64,000 nt of DNA, taken from NCBI GenBank assembly GCA_963765375.1, contig CAVXVZ010000003.1, positions 1,054,001 to 1,118,000 of the forward strand, written 5' to 3'. The notes under the pieces are model-generated. The model had not been told where the DNA came from and ran no database searches. It saw only the letters and a program-made list of their open reading frames with translations. Shown here piece by piece: positions 37,529 through 46,346 of this stretch. Position 1 is the stretch's first letter; every line of letters begins with the position of its first letter. The stretch comes from Roseiarcus sp963765375 (lineage in GTDB: Bacteria > Pseudomonadota > Alphaproteobacteria > Rhizobiales > Beijerinckiaceae). Position numbers and translations under genes: made by a program.

Positions 37529-38707
37529 TCAAGCGACCGGGTTCGGCGCTTCGGCGTCTTTCCATTCGAGCGTCACGACCTTGCCATTCTCGACCGTCAG
37601 CGCCAGTCGCCCGTGCTTCAGTTCGAGCGCCCGGTCGCCGAACAATTTGCGCCGCCAGCCTATGAGCGCGGGCACTTCCGCCTGGTCGCTCGAGGCGATC
37701 GATTCGAGATCGTCGACGGTGGCGATCAGCTTGCCGGCGACGCCGCTCTCCTCGCTCACCTGCCTCAGCAGCACCTTGAGCAATTCGACCGTCGGGCCGA
37801 CATTGGCGCCGTTGCGCCGGTCGCGTTCGATCTTTGGCAGCGTCTTGGGATCGCGCTCAAGCCCGCGCTCGACCGCAGCCAGAATTTCTCCGCCGGCGCG
37901 CGAACGCTCCATCCCGCGCGGGAAGGCGCGCAGGTTGGCGAGCGCCTCGAGGCTGCGCGGGGCTGCCAGCGCGAGCTCGATCAGCACGTCGTCCTTGAGG
38001 ACCCGGGCGCGTGGCACGTCGCGCGCCTGCGCTTCGCTCTCGCGCCACGCCGCGAGCTCCATCAAGACCGCGAGATCGCGGGGCTTGCGCGCCTTGGTCC
38101 GATAACGCTCCCAGGCGCGCTCGGGATGCTGCTCGTAGGTCGAAGGCGAATTCAGCGTCTTCATTTCGTCGTCGAGCCAGGATTGGCGCCCGGTGGCCGC
38201 GACGCGCTTCGACAACTCTCTATAAATGTGGCGCAGGTGGGTCACGTCGCCGATCGCGTACTCGATCTGCGCCTCGGCCAGCGGACGGCGCGCCCAGTCG
38301 GTGAACCGCGACGACTTGTCGATCGCGACATGGCAGATCGAGTGCGCAAGCTCGCTGTAGGAGACCTGCTCGCCATAGCCGCAGACCATCGCCGCGACCT
38401 GTGTGTCGAACAGCGGCGTCGGCAGGACGCCGGAGAGCTTCCAGAAGATTTCGAGGTCTTGTCGGGCGGCGTGGAACACCTTGACCACGTCCTCGTCGGC
38501 CATCAGCTGCAACAGCGGCTCGAGATCGAGCCCTGGCGCGAGCGCGTCGATCGCCATCGCTTCGTCGTCGGAGGCGAGCTGGACGACGCAGAGGATCGGC
38601 CAGAACGTCGTCTCGCGCAGGAATTCGGTGTCGACCGTAACGAACGGCGAGCGCGCCAGCCGCTGGCAGGCTTGAGCGAGTTCGTCCGTGGTCGTGATCA
38701 GGGACAC
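37529..38707 (-). CDS. rnd: ribonuclease D
   Basis: 392 residues from GTG 38707. The DEDD exonuclease domain shows FVTVDTEFLRETTFWP (Exo I, Asp and Glu), KVFHAARQDLEIFW (Exo II) and a Exo III site with YAIGDVTHLRHIY; HRDC domain follows. It trims tRNA 3' ends. The frame is open 48 codons upstream of the GTG, but that part overlaps the hydrolase gene in another frame and has no family match, so 38707 is preferred; the next gene ends 14 bases before it. Confidence 0.92.
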   Translation of the reverse strand: MSLITTTDELAQACQRLARSPFVTVDTEFLRETTFWPILCVVQLASDDEAMAIDALAPGLDLEPLLQLMADEDVVKVFHAARQDLEIFWKLSGVLPTPLFDTQVAAMVCGYGEQVSYSELAHSICHVAIDKSSRFTDWARRPLAEAQIEYAIGDVTHLRHIYRELSKRVAATGRQSWLDDEMKTLNSPSTYEQHPERAWERYRTKARKPRDLAVLMELAAWRESEAQARDVPRARVLKDDVLIELALAAPRSLEALANLRAFPRGMERSRAGGEILAAVERGLERDPKTLPKIERDRRNGANVGPTVELLKVLLRQVSEESGVAGKLIATVDDLESIASSDQAEVPALIGWRRKLFGDRALELKHGRLALTVENGKVVTLEWKDAEAPNPVA

Positions 38708-38721
38708 TTGGTTCGCCGGCT

Positions 38722-39432
38722 CTATCGGCTGTCGCGCTGCGGCAGGGTCGGCTTCGCCCGCTCCTTGCGCACGGCCGGGGGCGCATGACGCGGCATGCCG
38801 AGACGCTTGTCGAGATAGGCCCCGACCACCATCTGCAGTTCGTCGATGCAATCCTCGAAGAAGTGATTGGCCTCGGGGATGACCGCATGCTCGATGACGA
38901 TGCCCTTCTGCGTCTTCAATTTCTCGATCAACGCCAGGACCTCTTTCAGCGGCGCGACGCGATCCTTGTCGCCGTGGACGAACAGCCCGGACGAAGGGCA
39001 GGGGGCGAGAAAGCTGAAGTCGAACCGGTTGGCGGGCGGCGCGATCGAGATGAAGCCCTCGATCTCCGGGCGGCGCATCAAAAGCTGCATGCCGATCCAG
39101 GAGCCGAACGACACGCCCGCGATCCAGCAGGCGCGCGCCTCCGGGCTGATCGACTGCGCCCAGTCGAGCGCGGAAGCCGCGTCCGACAATTCGCCCTGCC
39201 CGTGGTCGAAGGCGCCCTGCGACCGTCCGACGCCGCGGAAATTGAAACGCAGCACCGAAAACCCGCGTTCGGCAAAATTGTAATAAGTGTTGTAGACGAT
39301 CTGGTTATTCATCGTGCCGCCAAATTGGGGATGAGAATGCAGCACCACCGCGATCGGGGCCCCCCGCTGCTTGGCCGGATGGAAGCGACCCTCCAGCCGA
39401 CCGGCGGGACCGTTGAAGAAAACCTCGGGCAT
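38722..39432 (-). CDS. alpha/beta hydrolase
   Basis: 236 residues from ATG 39432 (MPEVFFNGPAGRLEGRF). Nucleophile elbow GVSFGSW (Ser), RFNFRGVGRSQG, acid in VHGDKDRVAPL and His in EANHFFEDCIDEL. The layout matches small cytosolic hydrolases with conserved HSHPQFGGTMNN near the N-terminus. A longer frame start at 39489 adds 19 residues not typical of the family. C-terminal tail rich in Arg, Pro and Lys. It is followed by the rnd gene 14 bases later. Confidence 0.85.
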   Translation of the reverse strand: MPEVFFNGPAGRLEGRFHPAKQRGAPIAVVLHSHPQFGGTMNNQIVYNTYYNFAERGFSVLRFNFRGVGRSQGAFDHGQGELSDAASALDWAQSISPEARACWIAGVSFGSWIGMQLLMRRPEIEGFISIAPPANRFDFSFLAPCPSSGLFVHGDKDRVAPLKEVLALIEKLKTQKGIVIEHAVIPEANHFFEDCIDELQMVVGAYLDKRLGMPRHAPPAVRKERAKPTLPQRDSR

Positions 39433-39645
39433 GAAAACTCCAGAATGCCTTGAAGCGCGCTCGGCCGGGGGCGAAATGCGCGCGCCCACGCCTTGCGGCG
39501 CGGGTTCGGGCGTGCATATCAGTCGGTCAGTCGGCGGGGGCTCGCCTCGGAGGCCGCCTCATAGCACGCTGGGCGCCGGCAGTTGCAAGGAAAAACCGCA
39601 AGCCTCGCCGCGTTTCGCGTCCGGGCCGGCGGAATGGGAGCCACG

Positions 39646-40818
39646 ATGGCCGCCGCGCGGGCCCTGAGCCGAACCTATCTCGACTATAACGCCACCGCGC
39701 CGCTGCGTCCGGAAGCGCGCCAGGCCGCGCTTGCGGCGATGGAGACGACCGGCAATCCCTCTTCGGTGCACGCGGAAGGGCGGGCGGCGCGCCAAATCGT
39801 CGAGGATGCGCGAAGCGAGGTTGCGCGGCTCGCGGGCGTTGCGCCTCGTTGCGTCACGTTCGTGTCCGGCGGCGCCGAGGCCGCCAATGCGGTTCTCAAT
39901 CCGCAGTTCGGCGCCGGGCCGGGCGCCGCTCCGCTCGACCGGCTCATCGTCTCAGCCGGGGAGCATGCCTGCGTCCTCGCCGGGCATCGGTTCCCGGCCG
40001 CGGAGGTCGCGCCCGTGCGGCCCGATGGCCGGCTCGACCTCGACTGGCTCGAGGCCGCCTGCCGCCGTCCGGGACGCGTGCTCCTGGCGCTGCAAGGCGC
40101 AAACAACGAGACTGGCGTGGTTCAGCCGGTCGCCGAGGCCGCGGCGCTGGTCCACGCGGCCGACGGATTCCTTTTCTGCGACGCGGTGCAAATGGCCGGG
40201 CGAATGGATTGCGGCATTGCCGCGCTCGGCGCCGACGCGCTCATGCTGTCGGCCCACAAGATCGGGGGAATGAAGGGCGCAGGCGCGGTGGTGACGGCGC
40301 GAGCCGGGATCAGCCTGGGCGCGCCGCTGGTGCGGGGCGGGGGCCAGGAGCGCGGCCGTCGCGCGGGCACCGAGGCCGTTGCGGCGATTGCGGCCTTCGG
40401 CGCCGCCGCGCGCGCGTGCCGGCCTGAAACGGCGAGCGAGGCGGCGCGGCTCATTGGGCTGCGCGACCGTCTCGCCGAGGCCGTCCGCTCGGTCGCCGCC
40501 GCCGCGGTCATCTTCTCGGAGGCGGCCCCGCGCCTTCCCAACACCGTCTGCTTCGCCGCGCCCGGCGTCGAGGCGGCGACGCTGATGATCGCGCTCGATC
40601 TCGCGGGCGTCGCGGTCAGCTCCGGCTCGGCCTGCTCGTCAGGCAAGGTCGCGCCGTCGCATGTGCTGGCGGCGATGGGCGTCAAGCCGGACCTCGCGCG
40701 CGGCGCGATCCGGCTCAGCCTCGGCTGGGCGTCGCGGGAAGCCGACGTCGAACGCTTCGCCGACGCCTTCCGCAGCGTCATGGCGCGGATGCGGACGGCG
40801 CGCCAAGGGGCGGCGTGA
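39646..40818 (+). CDS. cysteine desulfurase (NifS/IscS family)
   Basis: 390 residues from ATG 39646, with GGGAG five bases before it. PLP-dependent enzyme that takes sulfur from cysteine. Family landmarks: TYLDYNATAPLRPEA start, NNETGVVQPV, the PLP-lysine in LSAHKIGGMKG, ERGRRAGTEAV (the ExxRRxGT region), and the catalytic Cys in SSGSACSSGK. Close in sequence to NifS-like proteins of Hyphomicrobiales that are not in an isc or suf operon. An in-frame ATG at 39634 is possible. Confidence 0.92.
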   Translation: MAAARALSRTYLDYNATAPLRPEARQAALAAMETTGNPSSVHAEGRAARQIVEDARSEVARLAGVAPRCVTFVSGGAEAANAVLNPQFGAGPGAAPLDRLIVSAGEHACVLAGHRFPAAEVAPVRPDGRLDLDWLEAACRRPGRVLLALQGANNETGVVQPVAEAAALVHAADGFLFCDAVQMAGRMDCGIAALGADALMLSAHKIGGMKGAGAVVTARAGISLGAPLVRGGGQERGRRAGTEAVAAIAAFGAAARACRPETASEAARLIGLRDRLAEAVRSVAAAAVIFSEAAPRLPNTVCFAAPGVEAATLMIALDLAGVAVSSGSACSSGKVAPSHVLAAMGVKPDLARGAIRLSLGWASREADVERFADAFRSVMARMRTARQGAA

Positions 40819-40837
40819 AGGACCGGGGCGGCCCGTC

Positions 40838-41129
40838 TTGACGTTTGGCCTGGGCGGCATTGCCGAGGCCTTCGGCGATCGAAACTTTCGCTGGTACTCG
40901 TTGGGCTCGGTCGTTTCGTGGCTGCGCTGGCGCTGTTGCAGCTTTCCGTGCCGGACGCCATGCGAGGCCGCATCATGAGCACGCTGTCTCTCTTGAACTC
41001 GCCGGAGCCCTCTCTGTCGCTGCGCTCGCGTTTCTGGCCTGGATCGCCGCCTTTTGCATGCGTGGCCGGACCGCGGCCGCATTCGGGTCGCGCCGCGGCT
41101 TGGCCGTCGAAGGCGAGTCCGGGCGGTAG
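40838..41129 (+). pseudogene. relic of an MFS transporter gene
   Basis: A short first piece reads FGLGGIAEAFGDRNFRWYSLGSVVSW, the N-terminus of a major facilitator. The frame then shifts and jumps to a C-terminal stretch, ALALLQLSVPDAMRGRIMSTLSLLN, typical of the last third of DHA3-type MFS pumps. A third frame gives GALSVAALAFLAWIAAF, the final helix. About 300 codons of the middle are missing, with at least two frame changes, so it cannot be functional. Confidence 0.7.
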
Positions 41130-41224
41130 GGAGGCGGAGGCGGAAAAGCTTGCATCCGATCCGCGCGCAGTGTACGAGGCGCGCTTCCTCTCAGGACCTC
41201 GTTTCATAAAGCCAAGGAGTCTCA

Positions 41225-41620
41225 ATGGCTCGCGTCACAGTCGAAGATTGCATCGACAAGGTCGACAACCGATTTGATCTGGTCCTGATGGCCAGCCACC
41301 GAGCGCGGGCGATTTCGTCCGGCGCGCCGATCTCCGTTCAGCGCGACAATGACAAGAATCCGGTCGTCGCGCTGCGCGAGATCGGCGACGGCAAGCTCTC
41401 GCCCGGCGACCTGCGCGAGGATGTCATCCACGCGTTGCAGAAGCATGTCGAGATCGACGAGCCGGAGGCCGAGGCGGCGCCGCCGATGGTCAATCCGGAC
41501 CTTCAGACCCAGATCGAGCTTGGCGTCGACGTCCAGTTCGACCGCATGACGGAGGAGGATCTGCTGCGTGGGCTCGAGGGCCTGACGCCGCCGCCGGAGC
41601 CGGAGGACGATGGCGAGTAG
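41225..41620 (+). CDS. rpoZ: RNA polymerase omega subunit
   Basis: 131 residues. MARVTVEDCIDKVDNRFDLVLMASHRARAISSGAP is the omega core with the conserved RAR; KNPVVALREIGDGK follows. The C-terminal acidic tail (PPPEPEDDGE) is common in alphaproteobacterial omega. It helps assemble RNA polymerase. AAGGAGT precedes the ATG. A strong intrinsic terminator follows the gene. The usual alphaproteobacterial partner relA/spoT is not adjacent here. Confidence 0.96.
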   Translation: MARVTVEDCIDKVDNRFDLVLMASHRARAISSGAPISVQRDNDKNPVVALREIGDGKLSPGDLREDVIHALQKHVEIDEPEAEAAPPMVNPDLQTQIELGVDVQFDRMTEEDLLRGLEGLTPPPEPEDDGE

Positions 41621-41662
41621 CCGGAGCGATTCTTCACGCCTGTCGCTGCGTCGCGGCGCATG

Positions 41663-41700
41663 ATCCCGTCGGCCTGGTTGGGCGCGGCGGGATTTTTTTT
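41663..41700 (+). terminator. intrinsic terminator after rpoZ
   Basis: A stem pairs ATCCCGTCG (41663-41671) with CGGCGGGAT (41685-41693), with one G-U pair, and is followed directly by a run of eight T. Confidence 0.8.
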
Positions 41701-41887
41701 GCCCCCTATCCACAGCCACGCTCAAGTTTCGCGTGTTTGCTATATTCAGCGGCGGGCGATTTGCTATCTTGGTGACAGAATCACTTGCGTTGCGGATCCC
41801 CGTCGATCTGGCGGAGCCGAGCGGATGGTCCCAGTCGCGACGCGCAAGAGGTTCGAAGGCGGCAAGGATGTACAGCCGACGCGTTGA

Positions 41888-42484
41888 GTGGGGGCCGAAT
41901 TGAGCGAGGAATTCGTCAAGCCGCCCGACGGGACGGCGCGCACAGAACAAGCCGACGAGCGCCCTGTCGGGCTGGTCGAAATCGCCGGTCGCGTCAAATG
42001 GTTCGACGCCGCCAAAGGCTATGGATTCATCGTGCCGGACAGCGGCGAGGCCGACGTGCTCGTTCACGTCACGGTTCTGCGGCGCGACGGGTTCACGGCC
42101 ATTCGCGAAGGCGCGCGCGTGGTCGCCGAGGCGCAACGGCGCGAGCGCGGCCTCCAGGTGTTCAGGGTGATCTCGATCGCCGAACCCGACGCGTCCGTGG
42201 CCGCTCCGCCGCCGGCGGCGCGCACCCGCGCCCAGGCAAGCGCCGTCGGCGCGTTCGAGATTGTCATCGTCAAGTGGTTCAACCGCGCCCGCGGTTTCGG
42301 CTTCCTCACCCGCGGCGAGGGCACCGAGGACATTTTCGTCCATATGGAGACGCTGCGGCGCTACGGCTTTATCGATCCGAAGCCCGGCGACAGCATGCTG
42401 GCGCGATTCGGCCCGGGGCCGAAGGGGCTCATGGCGGCCGAGGTCAGGCCGCTCGATGGATCGAAGATCCTGGCGCCGCACTGA
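41888..42484 (+). CDS. double cold-shock-domain protein
   Basis: 198 residues with two cold-shock domains. First domain: GRVKWFDAAKGYGFIVPDSGEADVLVHVTVL with RNP1 (KGYGFI) and RNP2 (VLVHVTVL). Second: VKWFNRARGFGFLTRGEGTEDIFVHMETL. A Pro/Ala linker joins them. The fused form is typical of alphaproteobacteria and binds RNA or single-stranded DNA. Start at GTG 41888; an alternative is TTG 41900. It lies 200 bases after the rpoZ terminator, so it has its own promoter. Confidence 0.93.
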   Translation: MGAELSEEFVKPPDGTARTEQADERPVGLVEIAGRVKWFDAAKGYGFIVPDSGEADVLVHVTVLRRDGFTAIREGARVVAEAQRRERGLQVFRVISIAEPDASVAAPPPAARTRAQASAVGAFEIVIVKWFNRARGFGFLTRGEGTEDIFVHMETLRRYGFIDPKPGDSMLARFGPGPKGLMAAEVRPLDGSKILAPH

Positions 42485-42618
42485 GCCCGCCCCGCTTCGG
42501 ACCCCTCCGCCGGCGGCGTCTCGCCCGCCGCGACGGCTTGACGCGCCTCCGGGGTTGCTCTTGAAACCGGCCTCGGCGGCGTCTCGCGTTTCGACGCCGG
42601 GCGAGCGAGGAGCGGCGG

Positions 42619-43077
42619 ATGAGAGCGATCGGATTTCGGTTTTGGGCGGCGCTGTCGCTCGTCGTTGTTGTCGCGTTCGCCGGCGCGGCCCGCAGCGACG
42701 GGCTCGAGGCGCTGCAGATCGTGACCGCTACCGGGACCCACGACTTCCAAGTCGAGATCGCCAGGGACGAGGCGAGCCGGGCGCGCGGCCTGATGGACCG
42801 CAGGTTCATGCCGGCCGACCACGGCATGCTGTTCGAATTCGACCGCGAAGCGCCTGAAGCCTTCTGGATGAAGGACACCTACATCCCGCTCGATATGATC
42901 TTTATTTCCCGAGCGGGGGTCGTGACGAACATCGTCGCGAACGCCGAACCCCTGTCCGAGCATGCAATTCCCTCCGGCCCTCCCTGCATGGCGGTGCTCG
43001 AATTGAACGGCGGCGCGGCCGCCACGATCGGGCTCAAGGTCGGCGACAAGGTGCGCCACCCGTTCTTCAAGCCGTGA
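42619..43077 (+). CDS. exported DUF192 protein
   Basis: 152 residues with a Sec signal peptide (WAALSLVVVVAFAGAARS). The DUF192 domain shows FQVEIARDEASRARGLMDRRFMP..HGMLFEFDREAPEAFWMKDTYIPLDMIFI, the conserved WMKDTxIPLD motif. These small periplasmic proteins occur widely and have no assigned function. It often lies next to the double cold-shock gene in this order, as here (134 bases). Confidence 0.88.
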   Translation: MRAIGFRFWAALSLVVVVAFAGAARSDGLEALQIVTATGTHDFQVEIARDEASRARGLMDRRFMPADHGMLFEFDREAPEAFWMKDTYIPLDMIFISRAGVVTNIVANAEPLSEHAIPSGPPCMAVLELNGGAAATIGLKVGDKVRHPFFKP

Positions 43078-43179
43078 GCGGCCGAGGCCGCGTTGCATCC
43101 GCCGCCAGTATTGCTACACTCGTTTGACAATGCCGCCGCGGGACAAGGATGATGACCGCAGCGGCGCCCGGGGATTGGT

Positions 43180-44256
43180 TTGAGTCAAGTCTCGACATGG
43201 AGTTCTGAGCCGGGGGTTCACACGCTGTTTTCGAGTTCCGAGAGCCAGCCGGCCGGCGCGCGCAATGGCCGGGGCGGGACTTATGCGGCGCTGGATCTGG
43301 GCACCAACAATTGCCGGCTCTTGGTCGCGCGACCGACCGCCGAGGGATTCCGGGTCATCGACGCGTTCTCGCGCATCGTTCGTCTCGGCGAGGGGCTCTC
43401 GCTGACCGGACGGTTGAGCGAGACGGCGATCGGGCGCACGCTCGAGGCGTTGAAGGTTTGCCGCGACAAGATGGCGGCGCGGGGGGTAACGCGGGCTCGC
43501 ACCATCGCGACCGAGGCCTGCCGCTCGGCCGCCAATGGCCCGGCCTTCGTCGCCACGGTTCGGGAGCGGCTCGGCATCGACCTCGAAATCGTCGACCGCG
43601 AAACCGAGGCCCATCTCGCCGCGGCCGGCGTCGGCGATCTCGCCGACAGGGAGGCCCGCTCGACGGTGATGTTCGACATCGGCGGCGGATCGTCGGAGAT
43701 CATCTGGCTCGCCTTCGATCCCCGCGCTGCGCGCGGAGCGAACCGGGTCAAGGCCTGGGAATCCTTGCGGCTCGGGGTGGTCTCCCTGGCCGAACGGTTC
43801 GGCGGCGTCGACGTGACCGACGTGGCCTTTGCCGCCATGACCGCATACGTCTCTGATGCGCTCGCGCCCTTCGTCGCCAAAGTAGCGAACGAGGCGCGCT
43901 GCGCGCGCTTCCATCTCCTCGGCACGTCGGGCACGGTGACGACCATCGCCGGGGTGCATCTGAACCTCGCGCGTTACGACCGGCGCGCGGTCGACGGCCT
44001 CTGGCTCGGCCGAGCCGAGGTCGACGGGGCGATCGCGCGGCTGCGCGCCATGAGCTACGCCGAGCGCGCCGCCAACGCCTGCATCGGCCACGAGCGCGCG
44101 GACCTCGTGCTCGCCGGCTGCGCCATTCTCGAAGCGATCCGGGCGCATTTCCCCGCCGAGCGCCTGCGCATCGCCGACCGGGGCCTGCGCGAGGGCATCC
44201 TCAGCCACATGATGCGCGACGACGGGGTCGGCCCGCACCGGCGCAGCCGCTGGTGA
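43180..44256 (+). CDS. ppx: exopolyphosphatase/guanosine pentaphosphate phosphatase family
   Basis: 358 residues, ASKHA fold. Phosphate 1 loop YAALDLGTNNCRLLVA, then IVRLGEGLSLTGRLS, TEACRSAAN, and phosphate 2 loop FDIGGGSSEIIW. It lacks the C-terminal HD domain of longer Ppx enzymes, as is usual in alphaproteobacteria. It degrades polyphosphate or pppGpp. The start is a TTG at 43180; no in-frame ATG or GTG lies before the first motif, so the N-terminus is uncertain. It overlaps rlmE by four bases. Confidence 0.88.
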   Translation: MSQVSTWSSEPGVHTLFSSSESQPAGARNGRGGTYAALDLGTNNCRLLVARPTAEGFRVIDAFSRIVRLGEGLSLTGRLSETAIGRTLEALKVCRDKMAARGVTRARTIATEACRSAANGPAFVATVRERLGIDLEIVDRETEAHLAAAGVGDLADREARSTVMFDIGGGSSEIIWLAFDPRAARGANRVKAWESLRLGVVSLAERFGGVDVTDVAFAAMTAYVSDALAPFVAKVANEARCARFHLLGTSGTVTTIAGVHLNLARYDRRAVDGLWLGRAEVDGAIARLRAMSYAERAANACIGHERADLVLAGCAILEAIRAHFPAERLRIADRGLREGILSHMMRDDGVGPHRRSRW

Positions 44257-44957
44257 CCAAGAGCGGCGGCTCCGGACGCGAAGGCGGCCGGGCGCTCAAA
44301 GTCCGCGTCAAGACCTCGCGCAAACGCTCGCTCGCCTCGACGCTGTGGCTCGAACGCCAGCTCAACGACCCCTATGTCGCCCAGGCGCGCCGCGAAGGCT
44401 ACCGCTCGCGCGCGACCTATAAGCTGATCGAGATCGACGACAAGCATAAGCTCTTGAGGCCCGGCCAGCAGATCGTCGACCTCGGCGCCGCGCCCGGCGG
44501 CTGGAGCCAGGTCGCGGCGGCGCGGGTGCAAGCGCGCGAGGGCAGGGGCCGGGTCGTCGCGATCGATGTTCTGGAGATGGATGCGATCGACGGGGTCGAG
44601 TTCCGGCAAATGGACTTCCACGACGCCCAGGCGCCTCGGCTGTTGCGCGAATGGCTGGGCGGCCCGGCCGACGGCGTTCTCTCCGACATGGCCGCCAACG
44701 CGACCGGCCACCGCAAGACCGATCAACTCCGCATCATCGGCCTTGTCGAGCTCGCCGCCGACTTCGCGGCCGAGGTGCTGGCCCCGGGCGGCTTCTTCGT
44801 CGCCAAGGTGCTGCAAGGCGGCGCCGAGGCCGATCTCCTCGCCCGCCTCAAGCGCGAGTTCGCGACCGTGCGCCACGTGAAGCCCAAAGCCAGCCGAGCG
44901 GACAGCGCCGAGCTTTATCTGCTGGCGACGGGGTTCAGGGGTACGAAGGAGGGTTGA
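44253..44957 (+). CDS. rlmE: 23S rRNA 2'-O-methyltransferase RlmE (FtsJ)
   Basis: 234 residues. SAM-binding motif VDLGAAPGGWSQVAA; catalytic K-D-K residues in RATYKLIEI, LSDMAANATGH and GFFVAKVLQGGAE. It methylates U2552 of 23S rRNA. N-terminal 30 residues are basic. Starts with GTG overlapping the ppx stop (GTGA), so it is translationally coupled. The ppx-rlmE pair is conserved in this order. Confidence 0.95.
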   Translation: MTKSGGSGREGGRALKVRVKTSRKRSLASTLWLERQLNDPYVAQARREGYRSRATYKLIEIDDKHKLLRPGQQIVDLGAAPGGWSQVAAARVQAREGRGRVVAIDVLEMDAIDGVEFRQMDFHDAQAPRLLREWLGGPADGVLSDMAANATGHRKTDQLRIIGLVELAADFAAEVLAPGGFFVAKVLQGGAEADLLARLKREFATVRHVKPKASRADSAELYLLATGFRGTKEG

Positions 44958-46346
44958 AACTCAATTGATTCGACCGGTTTCAATTCGAAGCGGCCATACG
45001 GGGCTCGCACCGTGAGGTCCGACAATGGCCGGCATTGGCTGGGAGCCGTCGGGGCGTGCCGAGGCAAGCAACACAGCAAAGCGGACGTCGACACCGACAA
45101 ACGCGGTGGCAACAATCGACCCCAAGCAGAAAACTAGCCATACGGTCGCTCTGTGCCAGGGGCCGAAACGAAACAGGGCGGAAGTGAAGGAGAATCAGAG
45201 CGAATGGGTAGAATGGAGATGTAAAATGGGTGTACGACCACCTCTGGCACGGATATTCGGCGGTCATGCGCGCGTACGGGCGCAAGCTCACAATGCTGCT
45301 CGGCAAAGGTTGGCAAGGCCCACACGGTTTCTACGGGCGCTGGGTGATCACGGGCGATCACTTCGGCCACAAGACGCGAGCGGTCCCGTCGAAGGTGAGC
45401 ACGTACAAGGGTAAGCCAGTGACCTGACGTACAGGCGCTAGGTCGCGACGATCTCGTAGACGACGTGAGACGCGCCTGCGGAAAGCGCTGTCTCCAATCC
45501 AATGAGACAAGCTGGCTGATGCTGTTGTTGGGGGTGCTGAGAGCGGCACTCTCGCTATCGTGCCGCAAAAGAGGCGCGCGATCGGGGTCGAGGACCTTAC
45601 GGCGAGTTCTGATTTGCCCGATGTCCGAGTCGGGTCATGTTCGGGCTTAGGTGACGCGATGATGTCGGCTTGCCGCGCATCCGCGTCGCCCGCCTCTCGG
45701 GCGCGCATGTCCGCTTTGGAGACATAGTCCCGCTTAGCTGAACGACTATAGTGGGCGCTAGTTGGCCGTAAGCGCGCCGAGTTCCGCTATTCGCCAAAGC
45801 GGCTCGCCAGCCGGGCAGGGGCGCGCGACAAAAAGCCGACAATTTCTTGCCAAGGCCGCTGCGCGCGGTATTGTTTTTCAGAAATCGGCGGTGCCTCGGC
45901 CCGGGCTTCTCATCGGCGCGGGCCGCAGGAGCTTTGGCGGCACTGCGAAACGAAATGGAGTTGAACCCATTGAAAACAATGAATTCCGCGAAATGCCGCA
46001 TTTCGCGCCCCTAAGGATCCCAAGGGCTTACGCCTGCGTCGCGAAATCGTTCGCTTCGCCCCGCGAAATAAATCGTTCCGCTTCTCCGGGTTCCGCGCGT
46101 CGGCGCCGCCCAAAAACGCGGTTTGCGACCCGCGCGACGGCATTGCGCGGCGCTGCGGCTCGGAAGGGGCGGACGACGGTCCCAAAAGGCGCCGCAAGTG
46201 GCTGAAATTGTTCAAAACGGGATCCAAAATGGCGCCCGGCTCGCGGACGCGAGGGAACCGATCAGGCGAACTCCGTTATCATGCTGACGGACGCGATGTT
46301 CCGCCCTATGCTTGGAGCAGGCGAAGCTCACCAGGGAGGAGCGACG
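44958..46346. other. 1.4-kb stretch without a recognisable gene
   Basis: Only short, mutually overlapping frames occur here and none matches a family I know. The best candidate is a 65-codon frame at 45230-45427 starting with GTG (VYDHLWHGYSAVMRAYGRKL), without a clear ribosome-binding site. GC content is lower than in neighbouring genes in places. The region may be decayed coding sequence. It ends in a palindrome and motif copies (45987-46087) before the aldolase gene. Confidence 0.5.
45987..46007. repeat. 21-bp palindrome
   Basis: Ten-base arms CGCGAAATGC and GCATTTCGCG around one C. The CGCGAAAT half is repeated at 46040-46047 and 46062-46069, the latter two within longer imperfect direct copies (GCGAAAT..CGTTC..GCTTC). 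It may be a dispersed repeat or a protein-binding site. Confidence 0.6.

Noticed and set aside
45230..45427. 65-codon frame as a gene
   Set aside because: No ribosome-binding site, no family recognised and overlapping frames on both strands; kept only as a candidate in the description of the gap.
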